From Salvelinus alpinus (taxonomy: Eukaryota > Chordata > Actinopteri > Salmoniformes > Salmonidae), in the NCBI RefSeq assembly GCF_045679555.1, contig NC_092094.1, positions 31,278,552-31,342,551 on the forward strand: 64,000 nt of DNA, read 5' to 3'. The position numbers were made by a program, and so were the translations under genes. The notes below the pieces were generated by a model. That model was not told the origin of the DNA and did no database searches. It was given only the letters and a program-made list of their open reading frames with translations. Shown here in pieces: positions 10,981-21,859 of this stretch; position 1 is the stretch's first letter, and every line of letters begins with the position of its first letter.

Positions 10981-11115
10981 AATCTTAAGGTTTTGGGCTG
11001 TGATTTCAGTTTAGAATGTTGAAGCCTGCATTCCGCCATTGAAATGAATAGGGATACAACAAGCTTTAAAGTTCATGAATTATGAATGGTAGAAAAAAGC
11101 TGTGTTGATGCCATC

Positions 11116-11424
11116 TATGTTGAGACAGTCTGCACATTTGGGTTGGTGTTTGTAGCTGAAACGGATCAAGAACAGTGGCAAATAAATGTTTTACCTTTAG
11201 TCTATGGAGCTTTAATACAAATGTAAAACGGTTATAGTTCAAAAAATACAAAAGTATCTACAATCTTCTTTACAAACAATCTAAGTTGAGTTTGTCTATA
11301 CATGTCAATGTTGGCTTGGTGTTTGTAGCTTTAATGGTTCAAGAGCAGTGGCGGATCGAAATATTTTCCATTCAAGCCTATGGAGCTTTTATGAAGATTT
11401 AAAATGGTTATAGTTCAAAGAGTA
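11116..11424. repeat. Diverged direct duplication of a ~140-bp unit
   Basis: 11116-11250 and 11284-11424 share a common order of motifs (GTTGAG, TTGGTGTTTGTAGCT, CAAGARCAGTGGC, CTATGGAGCTTT, GGTTATAGTTCAAA). The copies are clearly diverged and non-coding; this repeat unit is not one I can name. Confidence 0.6.
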
Positions 11425-11573
11425 TGTGGTATCAAAAGGCTATATACAAGCAACCTATTCCAAGCAACCTGCATGTTTTAAAGTTTGAATGACATTTCTA
11501 GCTTAAATAATTGAAGACTAGTATGTGTACCAGTCTTTTTAGCTAACAATCCACTCCTTGTCACTCCTGTCAT

Positions 11574-12553
11574 TTGCCAAAGAAACTGGCTGTTAGAGCT
11601 GGAGAACAGAAGATGGCCGACCTTCCACAAGATCGGGTGTCACCTGATTTGCCGCCTTTCACCCATGTGGGCATAGATTACTTCGGCCCCATAGAGGTGA
11701 AGCGAGGCCGTGTTCATGTGAAGCGGTATGGTGTGATCTTTACTTGCCTTGGAGTCGAGCTGTCCATCTAGAAGTTGCTAGTTATCTGGATACTGATTCC
11801 TGCATCAATGCCCTGCGCAGGTTCATCTGTCGAAGGGGCCCAGTAACAAGTATAAGAACCGACAATGGCACCAACTTTGTTGGAACACACAGAGAGCTAG
11901 GAGAAGCTCTGAAAGAGCTGGATCACAACAAGATTCAAAATGAATTACTGAAGGAAGGAGTGACATGGTCATTCAACCCTCCCTCTGGAGCCCACCATGG
12001 GGGGGTATGGGAGAGGTTGATCCGACTGGTGAAAAAGATCCTCTATTCAGTCCTTAAAGAACAAGTACTGGATGATGAGGCTTTGCAGACAGCCTTGTGT
12101 GAAGTTGAGGCGATTATGAACGACAGACCAATCACTACTGTAACAAATGACCCTAATGATCTAGAACCCCTGACTCCGAACCATCTGCTTCATCTGAAAG
12201 CAAAGCCAGTCCTGCCACCAGGATTATTCCAGAGAAGTGACCTATACTCACGAAGGAGATGGAAGCAAGTACCATATATCACTGACCTCTTCTGGAAGAG
12301 ATGGATCAGGGAGTATCTTCCACTTATGCAGGAGCGGAACAAGTGGAACAGAACTAAGAGAAACTTCAGTCCTGGTGACCTTGTGGTCATCGTCGATGAC
12401 ACCGCCCCAAGGAACTCTTGGCTAATGGGGCATGTGGTGAAGGCTTTGCCAGGGGCCAAAGGTCTTGTCCGGAGTGTCATGGTTAAGACTAAGACCAATA
12501 TCTTACAGAGACCTATCAATAAACTCTGTCTGCTCCTTGAGGCGACGGAGTGA
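11574..12553 (+). pseudogene. BEL/Pao integrase with DUF5641 domain, one frameshift
   Basis: The integrase core is clear: HVGIDYFGPIEVKRG (first Asp), IRTDNGTNFVG (second Asp) and NPPSGAHHGGVWERLIRLVK (catalytic Glu). The C-terminal DUF5641 region follows (FWKRWIREYLPLM, APRNSWLMGHVV, RPINKLCLLLE), a hallmark of BEL/Pao elements. The frame changes near 11755, between the first and second Asp. Nothing of gag, protease or RT precedes it, so the element is 5'-truncated. From 11744 to the stop at 12553 the frame is fully open. Confidence 0.85.
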
Positions 12554-12867
12554 CACACACACACACACACAGTGCTCCATTTTTGAATCACGTGCACCTC
12601 TGATTCGTTGATGTCGTACTCTTACATTCTTTGATGTCATACATTTTTTGGACGTCAAACTCTTGACATTTTTTGGAAGTTGAACACCTTTACACTTCAA
12701 CTCAGACTGAGATCTATGGACTATTTTCCTATATGGCACCTTGTATATTTGTATATAACTGTGAACTGTAATAGTGCTCTGGTATAGAATGTTTTGTGTA
12801 TTGGCTCTACGTTTGAATATTGAGTAATTGTTGTGCATTCGGTGCAGTCAACAATTAGGGGCCGGTA

Positions 12868-13396
12868 TGTTAGAGCCGATTTGGACATATTTGTATAAAA
12901 GACTGAACATACTGAGCTCCATGTACATGTGTGTAAATATATTAAATATTAATGTATATGATGAAATATTAGGTACGTACCTTTATGATTTATATTTACC
13001 TGATTGAGATATATTCATTTGTTGTTAGTGTAACTCAGTTTTTGGCCCCCCCTCTTGCCCATTCATTGTACTGTGTTAAATGTGTTAGTATAAAGGCAGG
13101 AAGTTGGGCCTTCGGGGGAGGGAGTCCTTGCTAGACGTGGGAGCGGTATAGTTTTTTGACCATACAGACAGGTCATATTATGTATTTGCATTTCAAGTAA
13201 TCTCTGCTTTAAGTTGATTGGAGAATACTTTTTTGTTAGATATAAGAAGAATAAACATTTTTTGTTGCACCATATCTCTGGATCTCATTGAATGTTTGGC
13301 CGTTTGGAAACCTTGAGTGTGGACTGTATGCGTCCGAAACAACCCCGCTTCAGGCTTGGGCAGTGGCTATGGTACAGAGGAAAGGAAGCCACTACA
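12868..13396 (+). repeat. Probable 3' LTR of the BEL/Pao element
   Basis: Starts TGTTAGAGCCGATTTGG just after a purine-rich TTAGGGGCCGGTA and ends GGAAGCCACTACA, giving TG...CA ends over 529 bp. It contains a TATAAAAG at about 12894, a second TATAAAGG at about 13092 and an AATAAA at 13249-13254. No second LTR copy exists in the window to confirm the borders. Confidence 0.65.
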
Positions 13397-13495
13397 CTGG
13401 CCTTTCAGCAGTCTCAATGCTAAATATGCAGCCAGCGCAGTAGCTGATTGGTAATTGGAAACAACATTAATCTTTTCCATGACAACTGGCCAGGA

Positions 13496-15070
13496 GTTGT
13501 GCAAAGTTGTTATGCTCTCTCATTGTGTTGTTGTGTGGTCAGTGGTTGGTTGGGTGTGGTCAATAGTTATGTGGATATGGTCAGTAATTGTAGTTGTGTG
13601 GTTAGTTGGTTGTGGTTCAGTAGTTATGTGGTTCAGTAGTTGTGTGGATGTGGTCAGTAATTGTAGTTGTGTGGTTCAGTAGTTGTGTTTCAGTAGGGTT
13701 GTGGTCAGGAGTTGTGGTCAGGAGTTGTGTGGTTGTGGTCAGGAGTTGTGTTCAGTCATTGTGGTCAGTAGTTATGGTCACTAGTTGTTGGGTGGTCAGT
13801 AGTTATGGTCACTAGTTGTTGTGTGGTTCAGTAGTTGTGTGGTCAGTAACTGTGTTGTGTTCAGTAGTTTTGGTAAGTACGTAGGTGTGTGGTTCAGTCG
13901 TTGTGGTCAGGAGTTGTGTGGTTTAGTAGTTGTGTGGTCAGTAGTTGTGTGGTTGTGGTCAGTTATGGTCTCTAGTTGTTGGTGGTTGGTTGTGGTCAGT
14001 AGTTGGTAAGTATGTAGGTGTGTGGTTCAGTAGTTGTGTGGTCTCTAGTTGTGTGGTCAGTAGTTGTTGTGGTCAGTAGTTGTGCTCAGTTGTTGTGATC
14101 AGTAGTTACGGTTGGTAGTTGTGATCAGTGGTTGTGGTCAGTAGTTGTGGCATTATGGTCAGACTTGGTCAGTAGTTATGGCCAGTAGTTGTCAGTAGTT
14201 ATGGTTCAGTAGTTGTGGTTCAGTAGTTGTAGTTGTGTGGTTGCGGCCAGGAGTTGTGTTCTGTATTTTTTGTCTGTATTTTTGGTCTCTAGTTGTGTTG
14301 TTGTGGTCAGTAGTTGTGTGGTTGTGGTCATTATTTGTGTGGCTCAGTAGATGTGTGGTTGTGTTTAGTAGTTGAGGTCTGTAGTTGTGTTGTGGTCTGT
14401 AGTTGGGTGGTTGTGGTCAGTAGTTTTGGTAAGTATGTAGGTGTGTGGTTTAGTAGTGTTGGTATGTATGTGTATGGGTCAGTAGTTGGGGTCAGCAGTT
14501 GAGGTCTGTAGTTGTTTTGTTGTGGCCAGTAGTTCTGTGGTTGTGGTCAGATGTAGTTGTGTATTCAGTAGTTGTGGTGTTATGGTCAGTAGAAGTGGTC
14601 AGTCGTTTTGTGGTTCAGTAGTTGTGTGATTGCGGCCAGGAGTTGAATTCAGTATTTTTGGTCTCTAGTTGTGTGGTTGTGGTTATTAGTTGTGTGGTTC
14701 AGTAGTTGTGTGGCTCAGTATTTGTGGTTGTGGTCAGAAGTAGTCAATTGTGTTGTGGTCAGAAGTAGTCAATTGTTTTGTGGTCAGTAGTTGTGATTAG
14801 TAGTTATGATCTGTAGTTCAGTTGTTGTGGTCAGTAGTTGTGTGGCTGTGGTCAGTAGTAGACATTAGTTTTGTGGTCAGTAGTTGTGTGGTTGTGTTCA
14901 GTATTTTTGATCTCTAGTTGTGTTGTCGTCAGTAGTTGTTTGGCTGTGGTCATTATTTGTGTGGTTCAGTGGTTGTGGTCAGTCATTTTGTGGTCTGTAG
15001 TTGTGTGGTTCTGGTCATTAGTTGTGTGGTTCTGGTCAGTAGTTGTGTTGTGGTCTGTATTTTTTGGTAA
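13496..15070 (+). repeat. GT-rich minisatellite, unit near GTGGTCAGTAGTTGT
   Basis: About 1.6 kb of degenerate 13-17-bp units built from GTTGTGTGG, TTGTGGTCA and GTAGTT blocks. The same array resumes at 16698-16769 and 17161-17465, so a Tc1 element and a solo LTR have split one array of about 1.95 kb. Open frames here (VVWSV-type) are repeat by-products. Confidence 0.92.
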
Positions 15071-15077
15071 GTATGTA

Positions 15078-16694
15078 CAGTGGGGAGAACAAGTACTTGA
15101 TACACTGCTGATTTTGCATATTTTCCTACTTACAAAGCATGTAGAGGTCTGTAATTTTTATCATAGGTACACTTCAACTGTGAGAGACGGAATCTAAAAC
15201 AAAAATCCCGAAAATCACATTGTATGACTTTTAAGTAATTAATTAGCATTTTATTGCATGACATAAGTATTTGATACATCAGAAAAGCAGAACTTAATAT
15301 TTGGTACAAAATCCTTTGTTTGCAATTACAGAGATCATACGTTTCCTGTAGTTCTTGACCAGGTTTGCACACACTGCAGCAGGGATTTTGGCCCACTCCT
15401 CCATACAGACCTTCTCCAGATCCTTCAGGTTTCGGGGCTGTCGCTGGGCAATACGGACTTTCAGCTCCCTCCAAAGATTTTCTATTGGGTTCAGGTCTGG
15501 AGACTGGCTAGGCCACTCCAGGACCTTGAGATGCTTCTTACGGAGCCACTCCTTAGTTGCCCTGGCTATGTGTTTCGGGTCGTTGTCATGCTGGAAGACC
15601 CAGCCACGACCCATCATCAATGCTCTTACTGAGGGAAGGAGGTTGTTGGCTAAGATCTCGCAATACATGGCCCCATCCATCCTCCCCTCAATACGGTGCA
15701 GTCGTCCTGTCCCCTTTGCAGAAAAGCATCCCCAAAGAATGATGTTTCCACCTCCATGCTTCACGGTTGGGATGGTGTTCTTGGGGTTGTACTCATCCTT
15801 CTTCTTCCTCCAAACACGGCGAGTGGAGTTTAGACCAAAAAGCTCTATTTTTGAATCATCAGACCACATGACCTTCTCCCATTCCTCCTCTGGATCATCC
15901 AGATGGTCATTGGCAAACTTCAGACGGGCCTGGACATGCGCCTGCTTGAGCAGGGGGACCTTGTGTGCGCTGCAGGATTTTAATCCATGACGGCGTAGTG
16001 TGTTACTAATGGTTTTCTTTGAGACTGTGGTCCCAGCTCTCTTCAGGTCATTGACCAGGTCCTGCCGTGTAGTTCTGGGCTGATCCCTCACCTTCCTCAT
16101 GATCATTGATGCCCCACGAGGTGAGATCTTGCATGGAGCCCCAGACCGAGGGTGATTGACCATCATCTTGAACTTCTTCTATTTTCTTCTATTTTCTAAT
16201 AATTGCGCCAACAGTTGTTGCCTTCTCACCAAGCTGCTTGCCTATTGTCCTGTAGCCCATCCCAGCCTTGTGCAGGTCTACAATTTTATCCCTGATGTCC
16301 TTACACAGCTCTCTGGTCTTGGCCATTGTGGAGAGGTTGGAGTCTGTTTGATTGAGTGTGTGGACAGGTGTCTTTTATACAGGTAACGAGTTCAAACAGG
16401 TGCAGTTAATACAGGTAATGAGTGGAGAACAGGAGGGCTTCTTAAAGAAAAACTAACAGGTCTGTGAGAGCCGGAATTCTTACTGGTTGGTAGGTGATCA
16501 AATACTTATGTCATGCAATAAAATGCAAATGAATTACTTAAAAATCATACAATGTGATTTTCTGGATTTTTGTTTTAGATTCAGTCTCTCACAGTTGAAG
16601 TGTACCTATGATAAAAATTACAGACCTCTACATGCTTTGTAAGTAGGAAAACCTGCAAAATCGGCAGTGTATCAAATACTTGTTCTCCCCACTG
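15078..16694 (-). mobile_element. Tc1-like transposon with long inverted repeats and TA duplication
   Basis: The ends are TA/CAGTGGGGAGAACAAGTA and its reverse complement TACTTGTTCTCCCCACTG/TA, with inverted similarity running roughly 150-200 bp inward on each side. The TA pairs at 15076-15077 and 16695-16696 are the target duplication. The element is 1617 bp, standard for Tc1, and carries a transposase on the minus strand. Confidence 0.92.
15294..16326 (-). pseudogene. Tc1-like transposase, nearly intact (DD34E type)
   Basis: The likely original start is at 16326 ([20 protein letters not shown]). The N-terminal helix-turn-helix region reads to GAIIRK and then meets a TAG where a Trp codon is expected, followed by a small duplicated AAATAGAAG and a frame change. 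From 16166 the remaining 290 residues are open. They hold the catalytic region: [11 protein letters not shown] (first Asp), HDNDPKH (second Asp) and [13 protein letters not shown] (Glu). The catalytic core looks whole, but the DNA-binding end is broken. Translation from the downstream ATG would lack the first helix-turn-helix. Confidence 0.9.
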
Positions 16695-16769
16695 TAGGTG
16701 TGTGGTTCAGTAGTTGGGTTCAGCAGTTAGGGTCTGTAGTAGTGCTGTTGTGGCCAGTAGTTCTGTGGT

Positions 16770-17160
16770 TGTAACGACTCTCGTCGTTGGTTGAAGGAGA
16801 GGAGGACCAAATTGCAGCGTGGTATGTATCCATATTTATTCGAACACTTATTCAACACGAACAAAAACAATAAACAAAACGAAACCAACGACGCTACAGT
16901 CCTGAACATGTGAACCTATAAAACAAAGAATGCAACGAACAGGAACAATCACCCACAAACAAACAGTGAGAACAGCCTACCTTAATATGGTTCCCAATCA
17001 GAGACAACGTAAAACACCTGCCTCTGATTGAGAACCATATCAGGCTAGTTAGACAACCCTAAACCAATGAAAACACATAACATGGAATATACCCACCCAG
17101 CTCACGTCCTGACCAACTAAACAAAGACTAAACAAAGGAAATAAGGTCAGGAACGTGATA
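16770..17160 (-). mobile_element. Solo LTR of family A inserted in the minisatellite
   Basis: Runs TGTAACGACTCTCG ... GGTCAGGAACGTGATA (391 bp), related to the LTRs at 98, 7153 and 21084, including the inner AATCAGAGAC/CTGATTGAGAACC inverted pair. GTGGT at 16765-16769 and 17161-17165 is the probable 5-bp duplication, although GTGGT is also common in the surrounding array. Confidence 0.8.
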
Positions 17161-17471
17161 GTGGTTGTGGTCAGCAGTTGTGGTTCAGTAGTTATGTATT
17201 CAGTAGTTGTGGGATTGCGGCCAGGAGTTGTGTTCAGTATTTGTGGTCAGTATTTTTGGTATCTAGTTGTGGTCATTAGTTGAGTGTCTCAGTAGTTTTG
17301 GTCTGTAGTTCAGTTGTTGTGGTCAGTATTTGGGGTCCATAGTTTTGTGATAAGTAGTTGTGGTGCTGTGGCCAGTAGTTGTGTAATTGTTTTCAGTAAT
17401 TGTGGTCAGCAGTTGTGAGGTCAGTAGTTTTGAGGTCAGTAGTTGTGGTATTATGGGCAGTAGACCTCTAC

Positions 17472-17588
17472 TGTAAGTCGCTCTGGATAAGAGCGTCTGC
17501 TCTTGGCCGGTAGGGATATCCTTGGCTCAGTATGTAAAAATGTAATAAAATGTATGCACTCTACTGTAAGTCGCTCTGGATAAGAGAT
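17472..17588. repeat. Two copies of a SINE-like conserved motif
   Basis: CTACTGTAAGTCGCTCTGGA followed by TAAGAG occurs at about 17468 and again at about 17560. It resembles the TAAGTCGCTYTGGATAAGAGCGTCTGC block common in teleost V-SINE-like repeats. Confidence 0.45.
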
Positions 17589-17609
17589 TTAATGCCTATT
17601 TACCCTTTA

Positions 17610-18560
17610 TAGAGTAGGCTCTTCAACTCGCCATTGCTCTATAGGGTTCCCAAAAAGTAGGCTCTTCAACTCGCCATTGCTCTATAGGGTTCCCAATTAC
17701 TCTTGTATCTAGACAAACGATTTACGATTTAATACCTATACCCGTCGGTTAATACTGCTTGAATATTAATACAGAGTAACTTTGCTTTTTACAATATAAA
17801 TGAGTTGGCTGTCCAATCCTTTAAATTGTCTTTTGTGTAGAAACTAGACTTGTTCCCCCAGATCTTGGAGTGTCAGAGGTGTTCTCTCCCCTAGGGTTTT
17901 GGGTCTAGTTTCTACCTTTTATTCAATATTTGCAAAGCATACACGTCATTACAGTTTCTTTACGTCCTTTCCATAAAACATCAATAATCATCAAAACACT
18001 TGAACTCTTCATGCCTTATCTATGTATTACAACAAGCGGTTAATTACCTTAGCGTAGGTTGACTTCATTGGTCTTTAAAGAGTATGCTCTTCAACTCACA
18101 ATTTCTCTATAGGGCTTCCCAATCACTCAGTATCTGTTTCTCCTGCTAGAAGTTGTACTTTGACTTTTTCTTTTTTTATATATATTTTTTGAACTGATTA
18201 GTAACGAGACTGCTTTCGTAGATCAAGACCCTTTGTAACACCTCCAATGCTATTTATCTACTCCGGTTAAGGGGTGGATGTATTCAGCACTGGGAGTGTA
18301 TAGGGTATTTGTCTCAGTAGGTCTCGCCCAAAAATCAGCCGTCAAAAGATACAATTGTTCTAGAGTATGAAAGTCAGATATTACCTTTTAGGTTGATGGT
18401 AGTTTGAAGTATCACGGGTTCAGTGATAAGTCAAGTAGCACTACCATGCCTTCTCTTGGGAAGGCATGCTTCTTATATACTATTTTCCGGGACCAAGTCA
18501 GCCTTATCGCTCAGTTACATTCTATTTTTGTAAGCGACTGCGGCAAGCTGTCACTGTGAA
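17610..18560. repeat. Unclassified repeat region with a 44-bp tandem duplication; LTR-like
   Basis: AGTAGGCTCTTCAACTCGCC and the following TATAGGGTTCCCA occur at 17613 and 17657, and a diverged copy occurs at 18079. Downstream a fold-back CATGCCTT/AAGGCATG pair (18447-18470) lies next to CTTATATACT, as in an LTR promoter. I could not place matching ends. The 69-residue minus-strand ORF at 18631-18840 shows no recognisable domain. Confidence 0.4.
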
Positions 18561-19744
18561 TATATTACTAGTGACAACGCCTATGCGTCATCTAAGTCTA
18601 AACTTTGCATCAATTTAACCCAAACAAACTCTACTGTTGGTCTGGCTTCCTCCTGTTTGATTGATGACTCGCCTTCTGCCTCTGCTGGGGGTGGTGATTG
18701 GATGTGAGATATCTCATCCACCAGTCGTTTGTCTCCCACTCAAGAGGCAGAGCCAGTGGTGAAGATGTGGGCGGATCCAGTAAGGGAGGTGTCATCAGAG
18801 CCCTTTTTTGCTCTCCTGCATCAAACCCTGACCTGTTCACCGGACGTGCTACCTTGTCCCGTTAGAGGAAATGTCTTTGACATGGGTAGTTAAACAGCTG
18901 TATCGTTTGATTGGTATAATATATTTTGGTTCTGAGTTCAGATTTGAAAAGCAGAGAAGTGGATGAAGATGTGATTAACTTTTTGTCTCAGTTGTTGGCA
19001 AAGTGGTCAAAGTGAATGAAGATGGGCAAAAAGGACAAAAAGTCTAACCTTCAGTGGCGATTTTAGCTTGTAAATCTTGGTGGGACAAAAAAAACAAAAA
19101 AAATGGGGGTTGCATGCCAGCACAGCCACTACACTACACAACACAACACTAACCAATACATTCATTGGACTATAACGGTGTCAAACGGTATCCAAAAACG
19201 GTTAGGGCCTACATAAAGCTGTCCCAACAGCAGAGCTTTCTTTTCAGCACCATAGAGTGAATCCTTACACCTGGCTATCAGCGGAGCCTTGTCTGGCAGC
19301 AAAACAGTTCATTCAGCCTCATTTACTGCCTTTAAAAAAAGGGTTGGGCAGGCTCGGTGCTCGAGACCTGTAGTACGCCTCCACGGTCCGGTCTATCCGG
19401 TGCCTTCTCCACGCACCAGTCCGCCTGTGGCAGCCCCTCGCACCAGCCCAGTACCACCAGTGGCAACACAACGCACCAGGCTTCCTGTGCATCTCCAGAG
19501 TCCAGTACGCCCTGTTTCTCCTCCCCGCACTCGCCCTGAGGTGCGTGTCCTCAGCCCGGTACCACCAGTGCCGGTACCACGCACCAGGCATCCAGTGCGT
19601 CTCCAGGGTCCAGTACTCCCTGTTCCTGCTCCCTGCACTCGCCCAGAGGTGCGTGTCCCCAGCCCGGTACCACCAGTTCCGGCACCACGCACCAGGCCTA
19701 CTGTGCGCCTCAGCAGGCCAGAGTCTTCCGTCTGTCCAGCGCCG

Positions 19745-19927
19745 CCTGAGCTGCCCGTCTGTCCAGCACCGCCTGAGCTGCCCGTCTGTCCAGCGCCGCC
19801 TGAGCTGCCCGCCTGTCCAGCGCCGCCTGAGCTGCCCGCCTGTCCAGCGCCGCCTGAGCTGCCCGTCTGTCCAGCGCCGTCTGAGCCGCCCGTCTGTCCT
19901 GAGCCGTCAGAGCCGCCCGTCTGTCCT
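19745..19927 (+). repeat. 27-bp minisatellite coding PELPVCPAP
   Basis: About six to seven copies of a CCTGAGCTGCCCGTCTGTCC-containing 27-bp unit, keeping frame with the surrounding ORF. Confidence 0.85.
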
Positions 19928-20246
19928 GAGCCGCTAGAGCCGTCCGTCAGTCAGGAGCCGCTAGAGCCGTCCGCCAATCAGGAGCCGCCAGAGCCGCCCG
20001 CCAGTCAGGAGCCGCCAGAGCCGCCCGCCAGTCAGGAGCCGCCAGAGCCGCCCGCCAGTCAGGAGCCGCCAGAGCCGCCCGCCAGTCAGGAGCCGCCAGA
20101 GCCGCCCCCCAGTCAGGAGCCGCCAGAGCCGCCCGCCAGTCAGGAGCCGCCAGAGCCGCCCGCCAGTCAGGAGCCGCCAGAGCCGCCCGCCAGTCAGGAG
20201 CCGCCAGAGCCGCCCGCCAGTCAGGAGCCGCCAGAGCCGCCCTTCA
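19928..20246 (+). repeat. 27-bp minisatellite coding EPPEPPASQ
   Basis: About twelve copies of a GAGCCGCCAGAGCCGCCCGC-containing 27-bp unit, the central ones nearly identical, which suggests recent expansion. Confidence 0.9.
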
Positions 20247-20860
20247 GTCCGGAGCTACCCCTCAGTCCTGAGTTGCCCCTCAGTCCGGAGCTGTCCTTCA
20301 GTCCGGAGTTGCCCTCAGTCCGGAGTTGCCCCTCAGTCATGAGCTACCTCTCAGTCATGAGCTACCCCTCAGTCATGAGCTACCCCTCAGTCATGAGCTG
20401 CCCCTCAGTCCGGAGCTGTCCCTCAGTCCGGAGTTGCCCTCAGTCCGGAGTTGCCCCTCAGTCATGAGCTACCTCTCAGTCATGAGCTACCCCTCAGTCA
20501 TGAGCTACCCCTCAGTCATGAGCTACCCCTCAGTCATGAGCTGCCCCTCAGTCCTGAGCTGCCCCTCAGTCCGGAGCTGCCCCTCAGTCCGGAGCTGCCC
20601 TTCAGTCCGGAGTTGCCCTCAGTCCGGAGCTGCCCCTCAGTCCGGAGCTGCCCCTCAGTCCGGAGCTGCCCCTCAGTCATGAGCTACCTCTCAGTCATGA
20701 GCTACCTCTCAGTCATGAGCTACCTCTCAGTCATGAGCTACCCCTCAGTCATGAGCTGCCTCTCAGTCATGAGCTACCCCTCAGTCATGAGCTGCCCCTC
20801 AGTCATGAGCTGCCCCTCAGTTCGGAGCTGCCCCTCAGTCTGGAGGAGTTTCCTCAGTCC
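20247..20860 (+). repeat. 18-bp minisatellite (CCCCTCAGTCATGAGCTA family)
   Basis: About 33 copies of an 18-bp unit with CAGTCATGAGCTA, CAGTCCGGAGCTG and CAGTCCGGAGTTG variants arranged in higher-order blocks. It encodes six-residue repeats in all three frames. Confidence 0.9.
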
Positions 20861-21083
20861 AGAGGCGCTCCTCAGTCCGGTGGGGCCCTTTATTAGGGTT
20901 CCCAGGCCAAGGTCGGCGGTGAGGGTCGCCGCTCAAAGGACGCTAAGAAAGCGGACAAAGACAATGGTGGAGTGGGGTCCACGTCCAGCGTAAGAGCCGT
21001 CACCGCGGACAGATACCCACCCAGACCCTCCCCTATAGGTTCAGGTTTTGCGGCCGGAGTCCGCACCTTGGGGGGGGGGGTAC

Positions 21084-21472
21084 TGTCACGTTCTGACCTT
21101 TATTTCCTTTGTTTTGTCTTTATTTAGTATGGTCAGGGCGTGAGTTGGGGTGGGCAGTCTATGTTTGTATTTCTATGTTTTGCTATTTCTGTGTTTGGCC
21201 TGATATGGTTCTCAATCAGAGGCAGCTGTCAATCGTTGTCCCTGATTGGGAACCATATTTAGGTAGCCTGTTTTGTGTTGGGTTTTGTGGGTGGTTGTTT
21301 TCAGTCTTTGTGTGTCTGCACCAGATAGAACTGTTTCGGTTGTCACTTTTATTGTTTTGTATTTTGAGTGTTCACCTTTATTAAATTAAGATGAACAATT
21401 ACCACGCTGCGCATTGGTCCTCCGATCCTTCTGACTTATCCTCCTCAGACGAGGAAGACGACAGCCGTTACA
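21084..21472 (+). repeat. LTR of family A (3' LTR of the proline-rich element)
   Basis: TGTCACGTTCTGACC ... GACAGCCGTTACA, 389 bp, directly after a run of 11 G. The inner inverted pair is ATGGTTCTCAATCAGAG / CCTGATTGGGAACCAT. Confidence 0.82.
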
Positions 21473-21859
21473 GAGCTAGGCTAAAGCACCTGCATTTTGG
21501 AGCTGCCTTAAGAACGCAAATAAGAGACCATGTTTGTGTGTGGCGTTTTTAACTGAATTAATATTATTTATTACATTGTTTGCAAACTTATATGTGACGG
21601 GTATTCAGGGGCGAATGTGATACAAAACAGGGTAGCGGTATACATTAGGACCATGCAGACGCCTCCGAGAGGTCAGGTAGGCTGTTTGGAGTGTTTATCT
21701 GACTGGATATTTTTTTTTTTTTATGTCCCCCTCATTTCTAAAACCAAAGTTGCGCCCCTGCATCTATTAATGCCAAAATAACATGCTCATGTATTAATGC
21801 CAAAATAATAACTCTGCCCTGAATGACGCTACTGCAAACTACATATTTGAATACTTATT

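Larger units (their letters stand above)
19346..21083 (+). mobile_element. LTR element 3' internal region with proline-rich tandem-repeat coding sequence
   Basis: The region ends in the same 3' internal block and G-run (21070-21080) as positions 1-97 and is followed by the LTR at 21084, so it is the 3' end of one LTR element, truncated on the left. The main frame (19289-20467) encodes basic proline-rich segments (PRTSPPVAAPRTSP), then 9-residue repeats (PELPVCPAP, EPPEPPASQ) and 6-residue repeats (PLSPEL). Near 20308 a single-base change moves the repeat into another frame. No enzyme motif is seen. Similar tails follow the chromodomain in some salmonid Gypsy copies, but that assignment is from memory. 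Confidence 0.6.

Noticed and set aside
11744-12553. Functional BEL/Pao integrase gene
   Set aside because: The first catalytic Asp is in another frame and no gag, protease or RT precedes it.
13448-15197. Val/Trp/Ser-rich ORFs
   Set aside because: By-products of the GT-rich minisatellite.
15355-15990. 211-residue plus-strand ORF
   Set aside because: It is the antisense shadow of the Tc1 transposase on the minus strand.
18631-18840. 69-residue minus-strand ORF as a gene
   Set aside because: No domain, no splice context and repeat-like surroundings.
19745-20860. Regularly spaced repeats resembling a CRISPR array
   Set aside because: The units are contiguous tandem repeats without unique spacers, in vertebrate DNA, and in a coding frame.
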